Notes: a model not told the origin generated them from the sequence alone. A stretch of DNA of 64,000 nt from Clostridium sp. BNL1100 (GCF_000244875.1 NC_016791.1:4159001-4223000), one strand, 5' to 3'. Shown: positions 16,144-25,306, counted from the first letter of the stretch. Translations and numbers: made by a program.

Positions 16144-17391
16144 ATGAAAAAAGTACTTATGATCGCACACCAGTTTCCTCCTATTGGCGGCTCAGGTGTT
16201 CAAAGAACTGTAAAATTTGTTAAATACTTGAGAAATTTTGATTATGAACCTGTTATACTAACCAGAGATGCCTTGAAAGCGGCTTTAAAGGACGAAACAC
16301 TTTTAAAGGACATTCCTCAGGGGATAAAGGTTATCAGAACAAAGGCTTGTGATTTTGCTGCTCTTCCGGGAATATTCAAATACTTCGGGAAGGTGGTAAA
16401 CAAGCTTCTAGTACCCGATTCAGAGAGAGTGTGGCAGCATTTTGCCCGTAAACAGGCTTTGGCTGCAATAAAAGATAACAAAATAGATGTAATATATACC
16501 ACGTCGGCCCCCTACAGCGATCATCTACTTGGTGTGTACCTGAAAAAGCACTACCCTGAAATTCCACTGGTTTGTGATTTCAGGGACGAATGGACCAATA
16601 ACCCTTACCATGTCAGAAAAGGGCTAAGGGCAAAAACTGAACGTAATCAGGAAAAAATGGTTCTCAAGTATGCTGACTGTCTTATTACCAATACTCCGGT
16701 AATGCTTTCAAACTTTTTGAGGGACAACCCTGAAACCAAAAGTAAATTTTATGTAATACCAAACGGCTACGACGACGAAGATTTTGATGGTATGGAAAGT
16801 ATTGTACCTTCAAATGACAAGTTTACACTGACCTATACCGGGCTTTTATACGGCAAGAGAAAACCAGACAATTTCTTTGAAGCTCTCAAAAGAGCTATTG
16901 ATGAAGGGAGTGTGGACAAGTCAAAAATAAATGTCAGGCTCATTGGAAATTATAAGGTTGAGCAGCTGCAAGCAGTTATAGACAGCTACAAATTAAATGG
17001 AATTGTTTCACTTATGCCATACATGAAGCACAGAGAATGTCTTTTAGAACTCATTAAATCTGACGCTCTTCTGCTTATAGAACCGTCTGGCCCCGGTGCT
17101 GAAGCTTTTTATACCGGCAAGGTTTTTGAGTATATGAACACCAAACGGCCCATACTAGCTTCAATTCCCGAGCATGGTGCAGCAGCACAGCTCATAACAG
17201 ATACAAAAACGGGTCTGGTTTCAGACTTTAATGATATTGAAACTACCAAAAAGAACCTTATTGAACTTTATAATTGCTGGACTAACGGCACGAACCCGGT
17301 AAACCCGGTAATTGCAGAAGTTAAGAAGTTTGAAAGAAAAGAGCTTACAAAGGCACTGGTAGAAGTATTAAATAATTCATTTAAAAAGTAA
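16144..17391 (+). CDS. Glycosyltransferase family 4 protein
   Basis: A 415-residue GT-B glycosyltransferase. The N-terminal half has the acceptor-domain opening KVLMIAHQFPPIGGSGVQRTVKFVKYL with a Gly-rich loop, the middle has a VCDFRDEWTNNP segment, and the C-terminal donor domain has FTLTYTGLLYGKRKPDNFFEAL and the E-x7-E-like region EAFYTGKVFEYMNTKRPILA. It should transfer a sugar from a nucleotide donor on the cytoplasmic face; the donor is not readable, though adjacency to wecC makes a uronate-containing polymer likely. The next gene starts 17 bp after its stop. Confidence 0.82.
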   Translation: MKKVLMIAHQFPPIGGSGVQRTVKFVKYLRNFDYEPVILTRDALKAALKDETLLKDIPQGIKVIRTKACDFAALPGIFKYFGKVVNKLLVPDSERVWQHFARKQALAAIKDNKIDVIYTTSAPYSDHLLGVYLKKHYPEIPLVCDFRDEWTNNPYHVRKGLRAKTERNQEKMVLKYADCLITNTPVMLSNFLRDNPETKSKFYVIPNGYDDEDFDGMESIVPSNDKFTLTYTGLLYGKRKPDNFFEALKRAIDEGSVDKSKINVRLIGNYKVEQLQAVIDSYKLNGIVSLMPYMKHRECLLELIKSDALLLIEPSGPGAEAFYTGKVFEYMNTKRPILASIPEHGAAAQLITDTKTGLVSDFNDIETTKKNLIELYNCWTNGTNPVNPVIAEVKKFERKELTKALVEVLNNSFKK

Positions 17392-17407
17392 CTTGGAGGA
17401 TTTTAAC

Positions 17408-17902
17408 ATGAAACTAATTGATGAAAAAGGCAGATTATTCGGGAAGGTTAACATTATAGATCTGGTAGTGGTTTTACTGGTTCTGTTATTGGTAGCAGCA
17501 GTTGGATACAAGGTTTTAAGCCCCAAAATAGCTACTTCTCCTACTGCACAGGGAGAAGTAACTGCAGTTGTAAAATGTACTTTCAGAACCGATACAGTTA
17601 TTAGTCAGGTTAAGGCAGGACAACAGCTTGTTTTTGGCACTGACTACATTCCAAATGCAACCATTGCAGAAGTTAAAGCCGTCCCCTCCGATTATTTGAC
17701 AACAGATGCACAGGGTAAGGTTCATATGGAGAAACATCCTACTTTAAAGGATATCTATATAACAGTAAAAGCAAAAGTCAATACAAATGCAGCAATATTA
17801 AAGGTTGGTACACAGGATCTTTGTCTTGGTAAGAAATTTACAGTAAAGACACAAACTATGGAAATGGACGGTAACGTTGAAAGGGTCACTATCGCCAAAT
17901 AA
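17408..17902 (+). CDS. DUF4330 domain membrane protein
   Basis: A 164-residue single-pass protein: short cytoplasmic start MKLIDEKGRLFGKVNIID, one transmembrane helix (about 19-37, LVVVLLVLLLVAAVGYKVL), and an extracellular beta-rich domain. The beginning matches DUF4330 proteins, which sit among exopolysaccharide genes. The ATG at 17408 is chosen over 17393 because GGAGG at 17396-17400 precedes it. Its job is unknown; position between a GT4 and an O-antigen ligase suggests a role in polymer assembly. Confidence 0.7.
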   Translation: MKLIDEKGRLFGKVNIIDLVVVLLVLLLVAAVGYKVLSPKIATSPTAQGEVTAVVKCTFRTDTVISQVKAGQQLVFGTDYIPNATIAEVKAVPSDYLTTDAQGKVHMEKHPTLKDIYITVKAKVNTNAAILKVGTQDLCLGKKFTVKTQTMEMDGNVERVTIAK

Positions 17903-17936
17903 TCAGTTAACTTAATTTGAACAGGTGGTGATATAT

Positions 17937-18458
17937 ATGGAACAACTTACCAGTACAAGTGTTATTTTCAGAACAGCCAACGGCTTAACCCGCTGGTTTA
18001 AAGCTTCAGTTTTATTTAGTGTAATGTGTGTCATATTGGGATGGTGCAGAAACAGCCAGATAAACCGTTTTATTTTGTGGTATCTGGGGAGAGATTCTTC
18101 TTTGAAGTATTCTGCAACCTACAAGGTTTTTTCACGGATTTTCGGATTATTTGACAGGCTTTGGGACAAGTTGTGTGACTTTGGTGCAAATTGCGGAAGT
18201 TCCAGTGCTTTTATTTCCTTCATAAGAAATGCTTTTTCAGGTTCCGGCAGTTTTGCCTCCTTCTCCCTTATGATACTGTTTTTCAGTATAGGATTTGGAG
18301 TAACAACTTTGGCTTTAGGAACATTTAACACGATGAAAGCTGCTTTTATTATATTGGGAATAGTCGTGTCCCTGCTACTTTTACCCGGCAGGAGAAAATG
18401 GAAAGCTTGCCTTGAAAACAGCATGTTCTGGCACTTTGTGCAATACATTTTTGATTAA
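17937..18458 (+). CDS. Membrane protein of the polysaccharide cluster, unknown function
   Basis: A 173-residue protein not recognised. It has a hydrophobic segment near residues 24-40 (ASVLFSVMCVILGW) and two more near 105-150 (SLMILFFSIGFGVTTLAL and AAFIILGIVVSLLLL), with a Gly/Ser-rich linker between. ATG 17937 is preferred because AGGTGGTG at 17923-17930 precedes it. It sits 26 bp ahead of the O-antigen ligase gene and is probably a partner of it. Confidence 0.65.
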   Translation: MEQLTSTSVIFRTANGLTRWFKASVLFSVMCVILGWCRNSQINRFILWYLGRDSSLKYSATYKVFSRIFGLFDRLWDKLCDFGANCGSSSAFISFIRNAFSGSGSFASFSLMILFFSIGFGVTTLALGTFNTMKAAFIILGIVVSLLLLPGRRKWKACLENSMFWHFVQYIFD

Positions 18459-18484
18459 ATAGTCAGTAAGGATAAACAAATACT

Positions 18485-19861
18485 ATGAATAAAAAAACTG
18501 CTGTAATATTATTGATATTGGGATTACTGGCAGGGGTGTGCGGAGCTTTTGCACCGACCTTTCTGCTGGTTGCATTTATTGCAGGCGTAATATTTACTGC
18601 TGCAATGATGTTTGATTATTCAAAATTCTTATATGTTCTGGGGTTTTATGTGTTAATTGACTACGTATTAAGGTATGTCATATCAAGTGCTTTGCTTGCA
18701 AGCTTCTGGGATGAACTGCTGTTTGTATTTGCACTGTGTCTGTGGCTGTACAAATGGGTGGTTTACCGTAAACAGGACGGCTATGTTGCAACACCTTTAG
18801 ATATACCCCTTGTATTTTTCGTGGTAATCTCTATATGTTTAGTTCTGGTTAATTCACCTATAATGCCAATCGGTATTGCCGGCTTCAGACAAGTTGTACA
18901 GCAGATGCTTTGGTATTTCGTTGTTGCACAACTTGTAACCTCCAGTAAGAACATTAGATGGTTTCTGTACATTATGGTATTTATCGGTGGAATTCTGGGA
19001 CTTCATGGAATCTACCAATATGTTACCCATGCAGAAATGCCCTCCTACTGGGTTGACAGGCTTGAATCCGGGATAACAACAAGAGTTTTCTCAATAATAG
19101 GAAGTCCTAATATTCTGGGAAGCCTTATGGTATTGCTGATACCCGTTGCAATTTCCTTTGTTTTCAGTGAAAGGAAAATTTTTAAGAAAATTGTATTTGC
19201 CGGAATAACCCTTGCAATGTCTGCAACTCTTATATTCACATCTTCAAGGTCTGCCTGGATTGGCTTTGTGGTAGCAATGGGCGTGTATTTCTGGCTTAAA
19301 GATAAGAGACTCATTTTATTGCTGGCTCTGCTGGTTGTTGCCGCATATTTTGCAGTACCTACCATTGCACACAGAGTAAACTATCTGTTAAGTCCTCAAT
19401 ACATGGTAAGCAGTGCAGCCGGAGGAAGAATCGCAAGATGGTCTATAGGTATTGCAGCACTAAAACAGCACCCTTGGTTCGGCCTTGGACTTGGACAATT
19501 CGGTGGCGCAGTTGCTCAGAACTTTAAGATACCGGGTGCATTCTACGTTGACAGTTATTTCTTAAAGATTGCTGTTGAAATGGGTCTTGTAGGCTTTGCA
19601 TCATTCTGTATTCTAATATATAACGCTCTGGCATGGGGTATCCGTGCGGTTAAGAGAACAGCAGACCGACAAAGCCTCAGCATGGCGCAGGGTGTTTTTG
19701 CAGGAATGGTTGGCGTTGTGGTTCCTAACTTTGTTGAAAATGTGTTTGAGGTTCCAATGATGACAGCCTATTTCTGGATGTTTGCAGCCGTCCTTATAGC
19801 CCTTGGTTTTACCATACCTAATCAGGGGTTGAAACGCCTTAACGTGGGAAGTATAAGATAG
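18485..19861 (+). CDS. O-antigen ligase/polymerase (Wzy_C) family protein
   Basis: A 458-residue polytopic membrane protein with about 12 helices. The central periplasmic-type loop and following segment (SSRSAWIGFVVAMGVYFW; GGRIARWSIGIAALKQHPWFGLGLGQFG) match the Wzy_C/O-antigen ligase domain. It should polymerise or ligate lipid-linked glycan on the outer face of the membrane. The last gene of the wecC cluster, followed by a hairpin and then the second 260-bp repeat. Confidence 0.85.
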   Translation: MNKKTAVILLILGLLAGVCGAFAPTFLLVAFIAGVIFTAAMMFDYSKFLYVLGFYVLIDYVLRYVISSALLASFWDELLFVFALCLWLYKWVVYRKQDGYVATPLDIPLVFFVVISICLVLVNSPIMPIGIAGFRQVVQQMLWYFVVAQLVTSSKNIRWFLYIMVFIGGILGLHGIYQYVTHAEMPSYWVDRLESGITTRVFSIIGSPNILGSLMVLLIPVAISFVFSERKIFKKIVFAGITLAMSATLIFTSSRSAWIGFVVAMGVYFWLKDKRLILLLALLVVAAYFAVPTIAHRVNYLLSPQYMVSSAAGGRIARWSIGIAALKQHPWFGLGLGQFGGAVAQNFKIPGAFYVDSYFLKIAVEMGLVGFASFCILIYNALAWGIRAVKRTADRQSLSMAQGVFAGMVGVVVPNFVENVFEVPMMTAYFWMFAAVLIALGFTIPNQGLKRLNVGSIR

Positions 19862-19900
19862 CTGAAGATGATATTAAATGAAGATGATATTAAAAAAGAG

Positions 19901-19937
19901 CTGGTGCAAAACAGAAAGTTTTTTGTTTCAACACCAG
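19901..19937 (+). terminator. Weak hairpin after the O-antigen ligase gene
   Basis: CTGGTGCAAAACA pairs imperfectly with TGTTTCAACACCAG. There is no strong T tract; it immediately precedes the fold-back repeat and may act together with it. Confidence 0.45.
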
Positions 19938-19939
19938 TC

Positions 19940-20195
19940 CTCCCGTATAAAATTATATCAATGATTGCTTCCAAGATATTTGCAAGAGTTTCTAGCGGCT
20001 CATCTTAGGATGTTTTACCGTCGCTCACATTCATCGTCCATGATTCATGGTTTCGCTAAAACCTACATCGTGATAGGTTTTCCGGTAAAATATCCATGTT
20101 CGCCGAGAAACATATCAAATATCTTTAACCAAGCTTCCATTGATATAATTTATATTCCTAAATACTGGTTAAAAAAATAAAAATCAATTTGCAAC
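19940..20195 (+). repeat. Dispersed 260-bp fold-back repeat, copy 2
   Basis: Second copy of the element at 7404. The inner stem is retained with a base change that keeps G-U pairing on this strand (GGATGTTTTACC against GGTAAAATATCC), and the outer stem is tighter than in copy 1 (ATATCAATG against CATTGATAT). It lies between the convergent O-antigen ligase and GT39-like genes. Confidence 0.8.
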
Positions 20196-20227
20196 AAGCC
20201 CTTTGGCTTTTAGTTCAGCGATTGCAT

Positions 20228-21691
20228 TTATATCTCATATCTCTTTCCTGCTTCAAGAAAACCTGTCCCAAAGACTATCAGAAGCGGGATAACCGGCATA
20301 TGGTATCTGGACTGAACTTCCAGAAACGTGTATGAAAGCAGCAGTCCTCCAAATATCATTAATATAATCAGGGAATCATACCGTTTCTCCTTCAAAGTGT
20401 AAAAGCAAGTACAAACAGCCATAAGAATAATCAGAATATAAAATACCTGTGACACGGCATAGAATATCCTTGGATGTGACTTTAGCGCATTTTCAGCTTT
20501 GGAGCCCTGTGATGATATTGTACTCCAGTAATACCCGTAATTCTCATTTCCCCATTGTATTTCAAATTTTCTAAGTGCAAGTTTTGCAAAACCAACGGGA
20601 TCGTTTTTTATTCTGCTAAAGGCTATGTCCTTGGCTTCTTTCTGAACTTTTTCAAAATCAAAATTATTCTTCTCGATTAATGAAAAATCTTCATTGTTAA
20701 ACATTCCATTAGCTTTACTATTTGTACCTATCATCAGATTAAAGCCTGAATCCGATTTAGTAATGTCAACACCTGTTGCCTTCTGTATTGGCAAGTTTAT
20801 AAGGTTAACAACTGCAAAATATACTGCTATAAAAAGCACTATTGACTTAATACCCAATACCAAACTGGTAAAGTTATCAGCTCTGTATCGTTTATACAGA
20901 AGTATAAACACTGCAAAAACAGGCAGCATAATCATTGCCATAGGTCTTATTAGCTGAGCTAAAGCGGTAATAAAGCCTGCTCCCAGTAACATAAGGTTTC
21001 CATTCCAAAATCCATGATTTTTGTAAGTATATTTCTTAATAAAATAAAGTGTCAGCAATACCGCACCAGTAAATAGCACCAGAAACACATGCTCGGAGGC
21101 AATAACAGAGGTATACATAATCTGTGCAGGCCACAAGGCACACAACAATGAAGCCACTCTTCCCGCCCTCTCACCGTAAAGCATTTTACCCCCCGCATAG
21201 ATAATAAATACAAGTGCCAATGAAAGTAGAATATTAAAGATTTTTATTGTCCATAAACCTGAACCGAAAATTGAAAAAAGTCCGGCCAATACCATTCCAA
21301 AACCGATTTTAAAAGGAAATACTGCATAGAAATCTGCAAATCCTTTGAAATCTCCCTGACTTGCATTAACACCATAGTTATATAAGTGCAAAAAGTCTGA
21401 AAAAGGCTGAGTCTGAATATACCAATTCCATATCAAACGAGGCACTACAGCAGCCATGGCCAGCGAGATTACGAAAACTGCCTTATTTATCTTTGTCAGA
21501 ATATTCAGCCTATATATTGCGAATAAGCCCACACCTGCACCTATAAAATATACAATCCCAGCGATTAAAGGCAGTTTCAGCGCAGAGGGCCCTGATTTAA
21601 AAGCAGCAATCAAAGCTACTGCTGCCAGAAGTCCAATAGCACCAAATACTATAATATAAAATATTATGTCCTTGATTTTTGTTTTTTTCAA
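20228..21691 (-). CDS. GT39/ArnT-like membrane glycosyltransferase
   Basis: A 487-residue polytopic membrane protein with about 10-12 helices. It has the layout of the PMT_2/GT39 family: an acidic first external loop (NWYIQTQPFSDFLHLYNYGVNASQGDFKGFADFYAVFP), a Glu-His helix start (SVIASEHVFLVLF) and C-terminal helices. Such enzymes move a sugar from polyprenyl phosphate to a protein or glycan outside the membrane. I place the start at TTG 21691 (LKKTKIKDI) because AAGAGGAG lies eight bases upstream. It is leftward and alone, facing the polysaccharide cluster. Confidence 0.7.
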   Translation of the reverse strand: MKKTKIKDIIFYIIVFGAIGLLAAVALIAAFKSGPSALKLPLIAGIVYFIGAGVGLFAIYRLNILTKINKAVFVISLAMAAVVPRLIWNWYIQTQPFSDFLHLYNYGVNASQGDFKGFADFYAVFPFKIGFGMVLAGLFSIFGSGLWTIKIFNILLSLALVFIIYAGGKMLYGERAGRVASLLCALWPAQIMYTSVIASEHVFLVLFTGAVLLTLYFIKKYTYKNHGFWNGNLMLLGAGFITALAQLIRPMAMIMLPVFAVFILLYKRYRADNFTSLVLGIKSIVLFIAVYFAVVNLINLPIQKATGVDITKSDSGFNLMIGTNSKANGMFNNEDFSLIEKNNFDFEKVQKEAKDIAFSRIKNDPVGFAKLALRKFEIQWGNENYGYYWSTISSQGSKAENALKSHPRIFYAVSQVFYILIILMAVCTCFYTLKEKRYDSLIILMIFGGLLLSYTFLEVQSRYHMPVIPLLIVFGTGFLEAGKRYEI

Positions 21692-21836
21692 AACATCACT
21701 CCTCTTATTAAAATATTCCAAATATTAAGAATACAATTTATTTTAACATAACCGGGTAAATAATACCTTATAATTTGATTTTCATATATTCATATGGTAA
21801 GCTAAAGCTTATTATTTATTTTTGAGAGGTAAGCTT

Positions 21837-22673
21837 ATGCGTACACAGAATATATACAAAAATTATGAACCTGCCGTGACCGATGTTAATAAAGATTTCA
21901 AATGCGGCTACTGGTTTGTTTTTTGTTCAAATAAACTCTTGATTTCAAATGAAGAAAGTGGTGCAAAAATTCCGGTTTACAGTGAATTAGCGGGACTTAG
22001 CCAAGTATTAACTGCCCCGTTGTATCTGGGGAAATTTTACGGTCAGCCTGCATATTGTATCGCTATTACCGACAACACACGAGCTCCGTCGGGAATGTCT
22101 TTTTTAGATTTGAGGTCAACCTTCGGAGTACTGGATGAAGACTCTTTTTTGCTGGCAAGTAAGGCTGTACAAGTAATTGCTTGGGAGCAAACCCACCGTT
22201 TCTGCGGGAAATGCGGTTCTTTAACACAAGACCTCACTGGCGAACGTGCAAAGGTTTGCCCTGAATGTGGTTTTATAAGTTATCCCAGAATTTGTCCAGC
22301 AGTAATTACCACAGTTTTTAAGGGAAATAAGATATTGCTGGCTCACGCACGTTCCTTCAAAGGTGACATACACAGCCTGATAGCCGGTTTCGTGGAGGCC
22401 GGTGAAACACTGGAGGAAGCTGTTGAAAGAGAGATAATGGAGGAAATCGGTATAAAGGTTAAAAATGTAGAGTATTGGGGCAGCCAGCCATGGCCTTACC
22501 CAAACTCACTAATGCTTGGTTTTACAGCAGAATATGAAAGCGGAGAAATAAATGTGGACGGGGTTGAAATATCCCATGCTGAATGGTACGACGTTGAAAA
22601 CCTTCCGGAACTGCCGCCCAAGGTCAGTATTGCCAGAAAGATAATAGATTGGTACTCACAAGGGCGTCCCTGA
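21837..22673 (+). CDS. nudC: NAD(+)/NADH pyrophosphatase, Nudix
   Basis: A 278-residue Nudix hydrolase that cleaves NADH or removes NAD caps from RNA. It has an N-terminal domain, a four-Cys zinc ribbon (CGKCGSL...CPECG), a full Nudix box GX5EX7REUXEEXGU (from GFVEAGETLEEAVEREIMEEIG) and the NudC signature SQPWPYPNSLMLGF. ATG 21837 (MRTQNIYKNY) is preceded by GAGAGGT at 21824-21830. A single-gene unit ending at the hairpin at 22694. Confidence 0.93.
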   Translation: MRTQNIYKNYEPAVTDVNKDFKCGYWFVFCSNKLLISNEESGAKIPVYSELAGLSQVLTAPLYLGKFYGQPAYCIAITDNTRAPSGMSFLDLRSTFGVLDEDSFLLASKAVQVIAWEQTHRFCGKCGSLTQDLTGERAKVCPECGFISYPRICPAVITTVFKGNKILLAHARSFKGDIHSLIAGFVEAGETLEEAVEREIMEEIGIKVKNVEYWGSQPWPYPNSLMLGFTAEYESGEINVDGVEISHAEWYDVENLPELPPKVSIARKIIDWYSQGRP

Positions 22674-22693
22674 GTATAAACTTATATATATTG

Positions 22694-22740
22694 AAAAATG
22701 GCTGCAACCCCATATATTACTGGGTTGACAGCCATTTTTA
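22694..22740. terminator. Bidirectional terminator between nudC and hsp20
   Basis: AAAATGGCTG-CAACCC pairs with GGGTTG-ACAGCCATTTT around the loop CATATATTACT, with T residues on both outer sides in the respective reading directions. Confidence 0.8.
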
Positions 22741-22743
22741 TTT

Positions 22744-23181
22744 TTATTGAATCTCTATCCTATTATTAACCTTTTTGGTTTCACTTTTTGGAAGAACAAT
22801 TGTGAGAATTCCATTTTCATACTTTGCGGAAACATCCTCATTTTTAACATTTTCAACATAGAAGCTTCTGCTGAAGGAGCCGTATCTTCTTTCTTTTCTT
22901 ATATAATTGTCTCTCTCTTCCTTTGACTCCTGATTCTGTTCAACTGCGATAGTAAGTGTATCGTCTCTTAAATCCAACTTGATATCTTCTTTTGCAACAC
23001 CCGGAATTTCCGCTTCTACGATGAATTCCTTTTCGTTTTCCTTGATATCTGCTCTTATTGGGGTTCCTCCTGTAAATCCTAAAAAGGAATCATTGAAAAA
23101 ACTATTGAACATATTTTCAATATCCAACAGGCTTCCTCTCTCCTGCACTTTGTTGTTTCTGAATGGTACTATTCCAAACAT
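22744..23181 (-). CDS. hsp20: Small heat shock protein, Hsp20/alpha-crystallin family
   Basis: A 145-residue ATP-independent chaperone that binds unfolding proteins. The alpha-crystallin domain spans about residues 45-140: PIRADIKENEKEFIVEAEIPGVAKEDIKLDLRDDTLTIAVEQ, RRYGSFSRSFYVENV, and the closing AKYENGILTIVLPKSE; the C-terminal IxI-type motif is RIEIQ. The N-terminus has the usual clostridial MFGIVPFRN start. It is a single gene with a promoter flanked by two CtsR boxes, so it should be derepressed on heat shock. Confidence 0.95.
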   Translation of the reverse strand: MFGIVPFRNNKVQERGSLLDIENMFNSFFNDSFLGFTGGTPIRADIKENEKEFIVEAEIPGVAKEDIKLDLRDDTLTIAVEQNQESKEERDNYIRKERRYGSFSRSFYVENVKNEDVSAKYENGILTIVLPKSETKKVNNRIEIQ

Positions 23182-23228
23182 ACAAACACCTCCGAAATAA
23201 TAATTAATTTTATTTGTTTTATTTTGAT

Positions 23229-23245
23229 TTTGACTTTCTTTGACC
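23229..23245 (-). promoter_or_regulatory. CtsR operator 1 of hsp20
   Basis: Read leftward it is GGTCAAAGAAAGTCAAA, an exact fit to the CtsR direct heptad repeat RGTCAAA-NAN-RGTCAAA. It lies just downstream of the -10 element, over the likely transcription start. Confidence 0.85.
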
Positions 23246-23255
23246 TTGTGATTAT

Positions 23256-23284
23256 ATTTTACCCGTATATCTCTGATCTTTCAA
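23256..23284 (-). promoter_or_regulatory. hsp20 promoter
   Basis: Reading leftward: -35 TTGAAA (23279-23284), 17-bp spacer, -10 TAAAAT (23256-23261), overlapping a second possible -10 TATAAT at 23251-23256. Confidence 0.65.
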
Positions 23285-23292
23285 TATCATAT

Positions 23293-23309
23293 TTTGACCT
23301 TCTCTGACT
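23293..23309 (-). promoter_or_regulatory. CtsR operator 2 of hsp20
   Basis: Read leftward AGTCAGAGAAGGTCAAA, a CtsR heptad repeat with one mismatch, placed just upstream of the -35 element. Confidence 0.7.
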
Positions 23310-23355
23310 TTAGTGTATTACAAAATCCAATCACACTTAAATATATCGTAAATCC

Positions 23356-24927
23356 TTATCCTTTCTTAAAATTTCTCACTTTTTTACTTCTAATCCCGAA
23401 CAACTGCAATATTTCACGCCAGTCTATAGCGCCGACTAAAGCCATTAGAAAAACAGCTATTACAATATATGCACATACTGCGAATAATGTTTGCCATGCT
23501 ACCGAAAGATTCATAAAATTGAAAAAACTATATATATATTTGCTGGATAAAACAAGAACTGCAGTTACACCCGCGGGCAGCACTACCCACTTTCTCAAGT
23601 CAATCACCATTCCGGTATTTTTTGTTATTATTATGAAATTAAGGATACAGAATATGAAATAGCTGATTATAATACCAAAAACATATGCGGGTATCCCATA
23701 AACAGGTATCAGATAATATACACAGAGGATTCTTATAACCGACCCTATTATTGAATTTGTAAGTAAAAGGCCCTGCTTCCCTAACCCGTTCATGATTCCG
23801 GTCAGTATCTGCTGAAGATAGATGAATATACATGTAAAGGACAATAAAAACATTGTGCTTCCAACGTTCTGCCCAGGGTATACCAAGTTTGATATTTTGC
23901 TTGGATAGCAGGCAAACAAGGCCATAAATACAAAACCAACCACCATCGTAATCTGAATTGATTTTGATATTCTGAAATTAACCCTGCTGTAATTCTTTAG
24001 TGAGATGGATTCAGAAATAGCAGGAACAAGTGTTGTTGCAAGTGATGTTGTTACCAATGCAGGAAAAAATATCAGCGGCATTGCCATCCCGGCCAGTTTA
24101 CCATATTCCTCCATACATTGTATGTAATTCAGCCCTCCAACAAGAAGTCTTCTTGGAATTAGAATTACTTCTATCGCCTGCATTACGGACATTATAAACC
24201 TGTTAAAGGAAATGGGTACTGCACAGTTCAGAATGGATTTTACCAGTTCCCTTTTTCTGGTACGGCCTTTATTGTTTTTTATAATAGTATGAGGATATTT
24301 CTTATAACGGTAATAAATGGCCAGGACAAATAAATTTGACATTTCCCCCAAAGCCATACCCAATGTAGCCAAAGCACATGCATATTCTAGCCCTGCTTTT
24401 AAAAACTGTGAGGCAAATATCAATACTATACCTATTTTAACAAGCTGTTCAACTATCTGGGATACGGCTGTAGGCGTCACTTCCTGAATCCCATAAAAAT
24501 AGCCCTTGTAAGCTGAAGCTGCTGCAATAAAAGGTATACACGGTAGTAATATCCATACTGAAAAATATGTTCTGCTGTCTTTTAATAAAATGTTTACTAT
24601 AAAATCAATATTAAAATATAGTACTATTGATACAAATATACTTGTAACAAAAACTGCAAACAACCCTACTTTAGATATGCGTTTTATGTTAACAGCATTT
24701 CCTTTTGCAAGTTCCTCAGCAACCATCTTTGAAACTGCAATAGAAACGCCTGAAGTTAATGTCAGAATTATCAAAGTGTAAAGCGGTACAATAAGTTGAT
24801 AAACGCCCATTCCCTCAGCACCGATGAGGTTTGACAGATATATTCTGTAAACAAAACCGATTACTCTTGTTACCAAGCCTGCGGCCATCAAAATTATTGC
24901 ACCTGTTATAAACGTTTTTTTGGTCAT
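23356..24927 (-). CDS. spoVB: SpoVB-like polysaccharide/lipid flippase
   Basis: A 523-residue MOP-superfamily membrane protein with about 14 helices. The N-terminal KTFITGAIILMAAGLVTRVIGFVYRIYLSNLIGAEGMGVYQLIVPLYTL is characteristic of the SpoVB/YtgP-like group. SpoVB is needed for spore cortex peptidoglycan and probably flips lipid-linked precursor in the forespore or mother-cell membrane. The gene stands alone on the minus strand. Other MurJ-like or Wzx-like assignments are possible; sporulation membership is by similarity of the N-terminus and length. Confidence 0.85.
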   Translation of the reverse strand: MTKKTFITGAIILMAAGLVTRVIGFVYRIYLSNLIGAEGMGVYQLIVPLYTLIILTLTSGVSIAVSKMVAEELAKGNAVNIKRISKVGLFAVFVTSIFVSIVLYFNIDFIVNILLKDSRTYFSVWILLPCIPFIAAASAYKGYFYGIQEVTPTAVSQIVEQLVKIGIVLIFASQFLKAGLEYACALATLGMALGEMSNLFVLAIYYRYKKYPHTIIKNNKGRTRKRELVKSILNCAVPISFNRFIMSVMQAIEVILIPRRLLVGGLNYIQCMEEYGKLAGMAMPLIFFPALVTTSLATTLVPAISESISLKNYSRVNFRISKSIQITMVVGFVFMALFACYPSKISNLVYPGQNVGSTMFLLSFTCIFIYLQQILTGIMNGLGKQGLLLTNSIIGSVIRILCVYYLIPVYGIPAYVFGIIISYFIFCILNFIIITKNTGMVIDLRKWVVLPAGVTAVLVLSSKYIYSFFNFMNLSVAWQTLFAVCAYIVIAVFLMALVGAIDWREILQLFGIRSKKVRNFKKG

Positions 24928-25306
24928 GTGTACCTCAGTATTTTTAATCTTAAACTATAATATTGAGGTTGTTAACCTTTTATGACTCTAGGTTTCCGGC
25001 TGCATGGCATTTATTTCAGGTTGATACTCAGGAACAGGTCATTTATAATAACCACATCAGCTGCTAACACACTAGCCATTCGGTGCAAGCAGTCTACAGC
25101 TTATATAAGCAGACAGGCCTTTAGCCTTAAACTTAATCCAGTGAACACTTTGTTCGTCACGAAGCAGATCAAGTTGTTTGAACATTTATTTAATTTAATA
25201 ACAGTCATTTAGATATAGAGAAAGACGATGACAGGGATAAAAATAACCCCGGGTTTCATTTGCCTTATTTTTTTATGCTTTGGAACAGGGGTAAATGGAG
25301 GTCAAT
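24928..25306. other. Intergenic region between spoVB and the NlpC/P60 gene
   Basis: No supported gene. A 76-codon rightward frame (24982-25212) lacks a ribosome site and recognisable features. The divergent promoters of the two flanking genes must lie here; TATAAT occurs at 24956-24961, but no convincing paired -35 was found. Searched by eye for a c-di-AMP riboswitch, which often precedes NlpC/P60 genes, and none was recognised. Confidence 0.5.

Noticed and set aside
19965-20180. 71-codon frame inside the second 260-bp repeat
   Set aside because: Not maintained in the first copy and explained by the palindromic structure.
24982-25212. 76-codon rightward frame between spoVB and the NlpC/P60 gene
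   Set aside because: No ribosome site, no protein-like composition, and it lies where two divergent promoters are expected.
24982-25300. c-di-AMP (ydaO) riboswitch before the NlpC/P60 gene
   Set aside because: The conserved motifs of the riboswitch could not be found by eye, so there is no support.
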